26,564 nt of DNA from the NCBI GenBank assembly GCA_963611355.1, contig CAVDRM010000032.1:1-26564 (forward strand). Reading direction: 5' to 3'. Both the position numbers and the translations under genes were made by a program. This document shows, in pieces, positions 22,531-26,564 of this stretch (its first letter is position 1; every line of letters begins with the position of its first letter). The notes under the pieces were generated by a model. It had not been told where the DNA came from. It saw only the letters and a list, made by a program, of their open reading frames with translations, and did not search any database. This DNA comes from CAVDRM01 sp963611355. GTDB taxonomy: Bacteria > Bacillota > Clostridia > Christensenellales > Aristaeellaceae.

Positions 22531-22588
22531 TTTCCATATATTCCCATTTCCCTTGCAATTCGCAGAAAATCCGCCGGTTTTGCACGGG
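22531..22588. repeat. 58-bp dispersed repeat, copy A
   Basis: This sequence, starting TTTCC and ending GGTTTTGCACGGG, recurs at 26497-26554 with 52 of 58 positions identical, the last 28 without a mismatch. Copy A lies between the kinase promoter and the replication initiator gene. Confidence 0.85.
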
Positions 22589-22663
22589 TGTCTTCGAGTA
22601 TGATGTTCGTGCGGGGACGCGGGAATGCATCCCTGCGGAAACATCATGGAAGGGAGAATCACT

Positions 22664-23716
22664 TTGGCCGAAAGAAGAATGCTTTCCAAGTCCGTCGTGG
22701 AGACGGACAGATTTCGGGATTTGCCGCTGGCGGCGCAGGCGCTGTATCTGCATCTGAACATGGAGGCGGACGACGACGGCTTCCTGTGCAGCGCCCGCAG
22801 CACGGCGCGCTCCGTCGGCGCGGGCAGGGAGGAGCTGGAGGCGCTGGTCAGCGCCGGCTTTCTGCTCTGCTTTGACAGCGGCGTGGTGCTGATTCGCCAC
22901 TGGCTGGTCAGCAATGCCCTCCGCCCCGACCGTCACCGCAGCACGGCGTTTATCGACGAGCGGGCCATGGTGACGCTCGACCGCAGCGGCGTGTACCGTC
23001 TGAAAACGGAGGAGGACAGGCTGGCCGAGGCAGGCACCGAGGGGGATGATGCGGAAAACTGCCCGCCCTCCGCCGCCCTGACGGAGGATAAAAGCGCATC
23101 GCCTGCGGACAACGGGCAGCCGTCCGCCGCTTTTTCCGCGCACTGGACGGACAGCTGTCAACCGACTGACAACCAAACGCCGCCGACTGACAGCCAAACG
23201 CCGCCAATTGACAGCCAAATGCAAAAAGCTGACAACCAAATGCCGCCAACTGACAGCCAAATGCAAAAAGCTGACAACCGTTTTCCGTCACAGGTTAGGT
23301 TAGGAGAGGGTAGGTTAGGTAAGGTTAGGTCAGAGGAGGTCAAGGAAAAAGAGAGAGAGGGGAAGCAGTCCGCTCCCGCTCGGACCCATGGGTCTTTTGA
23401 TATGCCTTCGGCTGACGGCAGGGCCGATGCGGGCAGGCGGGACGCCGAGCGGAGCGCTCCCTCCCTGCCTTTCTCCCCGTCCTTTACCCCGCCGACGGCC
23501 GACGAGGTCGCCGCCTACTGCCGAAAGCAGGGCGCGGACATCGACGCGGAGCGCTTTTGCAGCTTTTATGCGTCCAAGGGCTGGCGGGTCGGCAGCCAGC
23601 CCATGCGGGACTGGCGGGCAGCGGTGCGGACGTGGATTCTGCGTGAGCGAAGCCCGCAGAAGAATCAGCCGGACGCAAAGCCGGCAGTCGAAATTCCGGG
23701 CATGATGCGCTTGTAA
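22664..23716 (+). CDS. Phage-type replication initiator (DnaD-like/replisome organiser)
   Basis: I choose a TTG start because AAGGGAG (22650-22656) lies 7 bases upstream and the product then begins AERRMLSKSVVETDRF, the standard opening of phage replisome-organiser proteins. An earlier in-frame ATG lacks a ribosome site. Of 350 residues, about 1-115 form a winged-helix DNA-binding domain (LPLAAQALYLHLNMEADDDGF, VLIRHWLVSNALRPDRH). About 125-265 is a low-complexity linker containing 21-bp DNA repeats and VRLGEGRLGKVRSEE. A C-terminal domain (about 277-335) contains AAYCRKQGADIDAERFCSFY, GWRVGSQPMRDWRAAVRTW. Such proteins bind the origin and recruit helicase through the DnaC-like loader encoded 14 bases downstream. 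No other phage genes are visible nearby. Confidence 0.85.
   Translation: MAERRMLSKSVVETDRFRDLPLAAQALYLHLNMEADDDGFLCSARSTARSVGAGREELEALVSAGFLLCFDSGVVLIRHWLVSNALRPDRHRSTAFIDERAMVTLDRSGVYRLKTEEDRLAEAGTEGDDAENCPPSAALTEDKSASPADNGQPSAAFSAHWTDSCQPTDNQTPPTDSQTPPIDSQMQKADNQMPPTDSQMQKADNRFPSQVRLGEGRLGKVRSEEVKEKEREGKQSAPARTHGSFDMPSADGRADAGRRDAERSAPSLPFSPSFTPPTADEVAAYCRKQGADIDAERFCSFYASKGWRVGSQPMRDWRAAVRTWILRERSPQKNQPDAKPAVEIPGMMRL
23165..23290. repeat. Six tandem 21-bp units inside the initiator gene
   Basis: Six adjacent 21-bp units carry a common core TGACARCC (R = A or G) at the same place in each, with alternating CCGCC and CAAAA blocks between cores. The encoded heptads read PPTDSQT, PPIDSQM, QKADNQM, PPTDSQM and QKADNRF. 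Period 21 is two helical turns, the arrangement expected of initiator-binding iterons. Confidence 0.75.
23293..23329. repeat. GGTTAGG repeats inside the initiator gene
   Basis: GGTTAGG occurs at 23293-23299, 23298-23304, 23313-23319 and 23323-23329, directly after the 21-bp units. It encodes VRLGEGRLGKVR, a low-complexity stretch seen in many phage replisome organisers. Confidence 0.7.
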
Positions 23717-23730
23717 GGGGAGGTGCGGAC

Positions 23731-24609
23731 ATGACGTTTGACGAAATCATGCAGGGCTGCGCGGCGCGCTTCGGCGATAAGCTGCCGGAGACGGACGGCA
23801 CCCTGGAGGCAATCGCGGCGCGCAACCGGAAGGTTTTCGCCGTGGAAATCGAGCAGATGCAGCGGCAGCACAGGAGCGTGAAGCAGCGCGAGGAGGTCTG
23901 CCCCCTCTGCGACGGCACGGGCTTTGCCTACCTCGGCGATGTATTCCCCGATGACCGCGCCGGCTATCCCTTTGTCTATCCCTGCATCTGCCAAAAACAG
24001 AAGCAGGCGGAGCGCCTGCTGAAAGAATCCGGCCTTGATGCGGCCGTGCGGGAAATGACGCTGGAGCGCTTCCAAACGCCCGAACCGTGGCAGCGGCAGC
24101 TCCTGGACATGGGCAGGCACTATATCGGCGCACTGCTGGATCAAAAGGCGGGGCGCAGGCCGTGGCTGTATGTGGGCGGTCAGCCCGGCTGCGGCAAGAC
24201 GCACCTGTGCACGGCCGTCTGCGGAAAGCTCCTGGCGGCGGGGATGTCCGTCCGCTATGTGCTGTGGACAAAGGAGGCGCGGCTGCTGAAGGCGCACGCC
24301 GCCGAGCCGGACTTTGAGACGCTCCTTGCGCCGCTGGCGGACGCGCCCGTCCTGTATCTGGATGATGTTTTAAAGCCCGTCGGCGGCGACGGAGCCCTCA
24401 CGAGCGCAGACCTTCGGCTGCTGTTTGAAATCGTCAGCCGCCGTTACATCAGGGATTTGCCGACCGTCTTCTCCGGCGAGCTGTCCCTGGCGGACATCAC
24501 CGCCGCGGACGAGGCCATCGGCTCGCGCATCACCGAGCGCACACGCGGCTTCTGCTGCCACGTCGCCAAGGCCAAGGGACGAAACTGGCGGATGCGGGAG
24601 AGCACGTAA
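23731..24609 (+). CDS. DnaC/IstB-like helicase-loader ATPase
   Basis: This 292-aa AAA+ protein begins with a helical N-terminus (about 1-55). A zinc-binding segment CPLCDGTG...YPCIC follows (Cys57, Cys60, Cys85, Cys87), and then the ATPase core. Walker A is GQPGCGKTH (150-158), Walker B is VLYLDDV (Asp211-Asp212), and the sensor/arginine-finger region is GSRITERTRGFCCHV. This is the phage/plasmid DnaC group that opens the DnaB ring at an origin. GGGGAGG lies 8 bases before the ATG. It follows the initiator by 14 bases, so the two form a replication module. The gene is complete. About 100 bases later the tRNA-Leu promoter starts with no terminator in between that I can see. Confidence 0.88.
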   Translation: MTFDEIMQGCAARFGDKLPETDGTLEAIAARNRKVFAVEIEQMQRQHRSVKQREEVCPLCDGTGFAYLGDVFPDDRAGYPFVYPCICQKQKQAERLLKESGLDAAVREMTLERFQTPEPWQRQLLDMGRHYIGALLDQKAGRRPWLYVGGQPGCGKTHLCTAVCGKLLAAGMSVRYVLWTKEARLLKAHAAEPDFETLLAPLADAPVLYLDDVLKPVGGDGALTSADLRLLFEIVSRRYIRDLPTVFSGELSLADITAADEAIGSRITERTRGFCCHVAKAKGRNWRMREST

Positions 24610-24670
24610 CGGCGGCGCTTTGAGCAAAATCCCAAAAATCACACGAACGGAAAAAATATGGATCGCGGTC

Positions 24671-24699
24671 TTGCGGAACAAGGCCGAATGCGGTATAAT
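24671..24699 (+). promoter_or_regulatory. Promoter of tRNA-Leu
   Basis: TTGCGG (24671-24676), 17 bases, TATAAT (24694-24699), ending 11 bases before the tRNA. Confidence 0.8.
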
Positions 24700-24710
24700 A
24701 GCTTTGCTGT

Positions 24711-24796
24711 GCGGCAGTGTCGGAATCGGCATACGAATCAGACTTAAAATCTGACGCTCTCTGAGCTTGCGGGTTCAAGTCCCGCCTGCCGCACCA
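24711..24796 (+). tRNA. tRNA-Leu (anticodon UAA)
   Basis: This 86-base class II tRNA has acceptor GCGGCAG/CTGCCGC, anticodon arm TCAGA-CTTAAAA-TCTGA (anticodon TAA, decoding TTA), a long variable arm with GCTC/GAGC, T arm GCGGG-TTCAAGT-CCCGC, discriminator A and encoded CCA. It stands alone with its own promoter and terminator, between the replication module and recombinase debris. Confidence 0.95.
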
Positions 24797-24797
24797 T

Positions 24798-24842
24798 ATC
24801 GAGTGTTCATAAGGGATTTGACCTTATGAATACTCGATTTTT
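24798..24842 (+). terminator. Strong terminator of tRNA-Leu
   Basis: A 17-bp stem (24798-24814 with 24822-24838, one G-U pair) begins one base after the CCA and is followed by TTTTT. Confidence 0.95.
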
Positions 24843-25253
24843 CTGTCTTGCTACGGTTTGATGAGCGTAGCAGGCGGTTTCCTGCTCCTTTTGATGATGC
24901 CGGCTTCGGCTCTGTGAAGGATTCAACGGCGATGCCTTGGCGGGTATCCGCCTTATCATGAGGGCGTTTCGGTGCTGCGGGCTCTCCACATAGCCAACAA
25001 AGCGGCAGTAACGCACGATCCGCTGCGTGCAATTTTTACCGGTGCCCTCCGTTTCCAACACATCCATGTGGTCCATCAGCTCCCGCAGCAGCGGTGCTGC
25101 CGGGGAGTTCATCTGCATAAACCGCCGCATAGCGAGGACGAAGTTCTCCCGCTGCTTTTGCTGCTGACCGGATTCTGAAAGTTTTTTGCGAAGGGCGGCA
25201 AGCTTGCTTTTCAGCTCCAGTCGCTCTGCCTCGTGCTGGCGGGACAGCTGCAT
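24843..25253 (-). pseudogene. Serine recombinase C-terminal fragment (DUF4368), frameshifted
   Basis: On the minus strand the frame from 25253 reads QHEAERLELKSKLAALRK, a coiled coil, then ENFVLAMRRFMQM, LLRELMDHMDVLE and GTGKNCTQRIVRYCRFVGYVE. A one-base shift near 24,982-24,986 is needed to continue as PAAPKRPHDKADTRQGIAVESFTEPKPA. Both parts together are the DUF4368 tail of a large serine recombinase, whose terminal TRQGIAVE block is common in this group. Everything upstream of the coiled coil (catalytic and recombinase domains) is missing and the neighbouring DNA is an unrelated methylase fragment on the other strand. The residual frame lacks its own stop and runs on into the tRNA terminator. 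Confidence 0.75.
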
Positions 25254-25509
25254 ATGGCGACCGACACCGATGAGGCGCTTGGCGAGGCATTGACGGACAA
25301 GGTGCAGCTGGACGCAAACGCCCTCCTGCGGCAAACCGACCGCTTCCGTCCCTATATTCAGAAATCGCAGGAGGCGCAGTCGCAGCGGACGCGGAAAAAG
25401 GCAGAGGTGTTCAAACCCGCATGGCTCTGCCATCAGATGAACAGCCACTGCGATGAGGACTGGTTTGGACGAAGCGGCGTGTTTAACACGGAGAACGCCG
25501 ACCAGACCC
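25254..25509 (+). pseudogene. DNA methyltransferase (restriction subunit M-like) N-terminal fragment
   Basis: The frame reads RFRPYIQKSQEAQSQRTRKK, AEVFKPAWLCHQMNSHCDED and WFGRSGVFNTEN. The block (K)AEVF-x-P-(A/S)-W-(L/V)-C-x-x-M/Q-N...(D)-E-x-W-FGR-x-x-VFN is, as I recall it, typical of the opening part of large adenine-methylase proteins annotated as restriction endonuclease subunit M in Clostridia elements. It stops being recognisable exactly where the first CRISPR repeat begins at 25510. The SAM-binding and NPPY regions are absent. It starts back to back with the recombinase fragment at a CATATG (25251-25256). Confidence 0.55.
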
Positions 25510-26151
25510 ATTGCAATCCACGCTCCCCGCGAGGGGAGCGACCTGCCTGCCGGCAGGCAGGCGGCGGCGGTCACGATTTCAATCCACGCTCCCCGCGAGG
25601 GGAGCGACATTAAGCAGCTCCGCGAAATGCGCGGCATGACGCAATTTCAATCCACGCTCCCCGCGAGGGGAGCGACAAAACAGCCTGCAGAACGCGGGGA
25701 CGAATGCGGCATTTCAATCCACGCTCCCCGCGAGGGGAGCGACGGTCTTGTCTTGATAGCCATAGTTGTTCTTGCCGAGATTTCAATCCACGCTCCCCGC
25801 GAGGGGAGCGACAAGGGATGCCTGTTCAAAATCCACTGTCCGCAGGTATTTCAATCCACGCTCCCCGCGAGGGGAGCGACGGGAGGCGCAGCTTATCGCC
25901 CTGGACGCGGAAATATTTCAATCCACGCTCCCCGCGAGGGGAGCGACTACCGGCCTGCACCGTATATCAGGCAGGGCCGGACATTTCAATCCACGCTCCC
26001 CGCGAGGGGAGCGACGGCTTCAGGGCAGCGCAGGAGAAGGCGGACGCGGACATTTCAATCCACGCTCCCCGCGAGGGGAGCGACTGTTTGACACGGCGCT
26101 CAAGTACGTTTACGACCCATTTCAATCCACGCTCCCCGCGAGGGGAGCGAC
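25510..26151 (-). CRISPR. Type I-C-like CRISPR array, 10 repeats and 9 spacers
   Basis: The 33-nt repeat (plus strand begins ATTTCAATCCACGC, contains CTCCCC-GCGA-GGGGAG and ends GCGAC) starts at 25510, 25576, 25644, 25711, 25780, 25848, 25915, 25983, 26052 and 26119. Spacers are 33, 35, 34, 36, 35, 34, 35, 36 and 34 nt. On the minus strand the repeat begins GTCGCTCCCC and ends TGGATTGAAAT, the usual subtype I-C orientation with a hairpin and GAAA-type 3' end. Transcription is therefore right to left and the newest spacers are at the right. The leftmost repeat has one change (G for T at 25513), consistent with a leader-distal terminal repeat; the other nine are identical. No cas gene occurs in the window. 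Subtype is inferred from the repeat alone. Confidence 0.95.
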
Positions 26152-26260
26152 AGCAAAAGCAGCTAAAAAATAAAACTGCTTTTATGCAGTATACACCATT
26201 TCGGCCAAAAATGGAAGGCGGATTTTTCGGTTTTGCCAAAATCAGCCCTCTTTTTTTTCG
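26152..26260 (-). promoter_or_regulatory. CRISPR leader with hairpin
   Basis: The AT-rich sequence to the right of the last repeat is the expected leader. On the minus strand TATACT (26193-26188) is a candidate -10. ACTGC-ATAAAA-GCAGT (26190-26175) forms a hairpin followed by TTTATTTTTT just before the first repeat. That T-run makes it look like a terminator that would stop outside transcripts, as well as a leader element. Confidence 0.5.
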
Positions 26261-26275
26261 AAATTTCCGGATTTT

Positions 26276-26324
26276 TCGGTGCGAATCTCCCTGCGATTGC
26301 ATGAGCGCCGCCCATTCGCACCGA
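26276..26324. repeat. 11-bp inverted repeat beyond the leader
   Basis: TCGGTGCGAAT (26276-26286) and ATTCGCACCGA (26314-26324) are a perfect inverted repeat with a 27-base interior. The surrounding 26,261-26,496 has no credible gene. A further CGGCAG/CTGCCG hairpin lies near 26,430-26,460. Confidence 0.6.
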
Positions 26325-26496
26325 ATGCCTGCACAGCTGCAAGGGAGCGCTTCTGACGCGCAGCGCACGGCGGCGTTTCATCCTCTCCCGCTCCATTTTT
26401 TTCCATGCCGGCTGCGGCGTCCTTCGGTCGGCAGACAAAGCCGCTCTGCCGAAGCAGAAGGACTGCCCGAAAGCGCTATGTTCCCTGCCCCCTCCG

Positions 26497-26554
26497 TTTC
26501 CACATTTTCCCAAATTCCTTGCAATCCGCAGAAAATCCGCCGGTTTTGCACGGG
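26497..26554. repeat. 58-bp dispersed repeat, copy B
   Basis: This is the second copy of the element at 22531-22588 in the same orientation, 52 of 58 identical. The window ends 10 bases later, so whatever gene follows is not visible. Confidence 0.85.
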
Positions 26555-26564
26555 GGATACAGCG

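Noticed and set aside
22950..23343. Minus-strand repetitive frames (GCQLAAFGCQ-type) opposite the initiator
   Set aside because: They are only the reverse reading of the 21-bp repeats; the plus-strand frame has conserved domains on both sides.
25453..26173. Long frames with NPRSPRGER / STLPARGAT repeats
   Set aside because: These are translations of the CRISPR repeats, a well-known annotation artefact.
26152..26564. Minus-strand frames right of the CRISPR array as a cas gene end
   Set aside because: They show no Cas1/Cas2/Cas4 motif and cross the leader and inverted repeats; the region looks noncoding.

Overview
The window looks like a chromosomal segment of a GC-rich, spore-former-type Clostridia member (Bacillota). 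The evidence is a SpoIID/LytB-domain protein, a DUF3793 protein beside a flavodoxin, a LytTR/DUF3021 pair, DUF4368-type large serine recombinases, consensus sigma-A promoters (TTGACA, 17 bp, TATAAT-like) and strong AGGAGG ribosome sites. The exact genus is not determinable from what I can see; a gut Christensenellales/Oscillospirales-like lineage is only an inference.

Layout. Positions 1-272 are the tail of a large serine recombinase, so an integrated element probably ends in the first ~370 bases. From 368 to ~17,745 the DNA is mostly ordinary chromosome on the minus strand: an rRNA/tRNA ribose methyltransferase and an unknown coiled-coil protein (one operon); a secreted protein with seven peptidoglycan-binding repeats and a His/Cys-rich C-terminal domain; an intergenic region holding a strong candidate for a long structured RNA (about 6911-7116); a flavodoxin/DUF3793 operon with two metalloregulator-like palindromes; a MATE transporter divergent from a LysR regulator; and a four-gene overlapping operon (SpoIID/SH3 protein, TrmN6-like methyltransferase, CHAP amidase/peptidase, topoisomerase III).

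From ~17,780 to 20,305 lies an accessory patch: a phage-type DUF1492 regulator, 10-bp phased repeats, a serine recombinase broken by N-terminal loss and a one-base deletion, and then an apparently intact LytTR-DUF3021 regulatory pair whose promoter carries 21-bp-spaced direct repeats. After a repeat-rich noncoding stretch come tRNA-Val(CAC), a ~700-base gene-free region and a 1-phosphofructokinase-type sugar kinase.

From 22,531 to the end the DNA is again accessory: a two-gene phage-type replication module (initiator plus DnaC-like loader) whose initiator gene contains phased internal repeats that look like origin iterons; tRNA-Leu(UAA); back-to-back fragments of another serine recombinase and of a DNA methyltransferase; a 10-repeat type I-C-like CRISPR array with its leader on the right; and a second copy of the 58-bp sequence that precedes the replication module. 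No cas gene is present in the window. The most unusual points are the unexplained structured RNA, the self-contained LytTR/DUF3021 system set into recombinase debris, the repeat-bearing replication initiator, and the 58-bp element repeated at the replication module and beyond the CRISPR leader.
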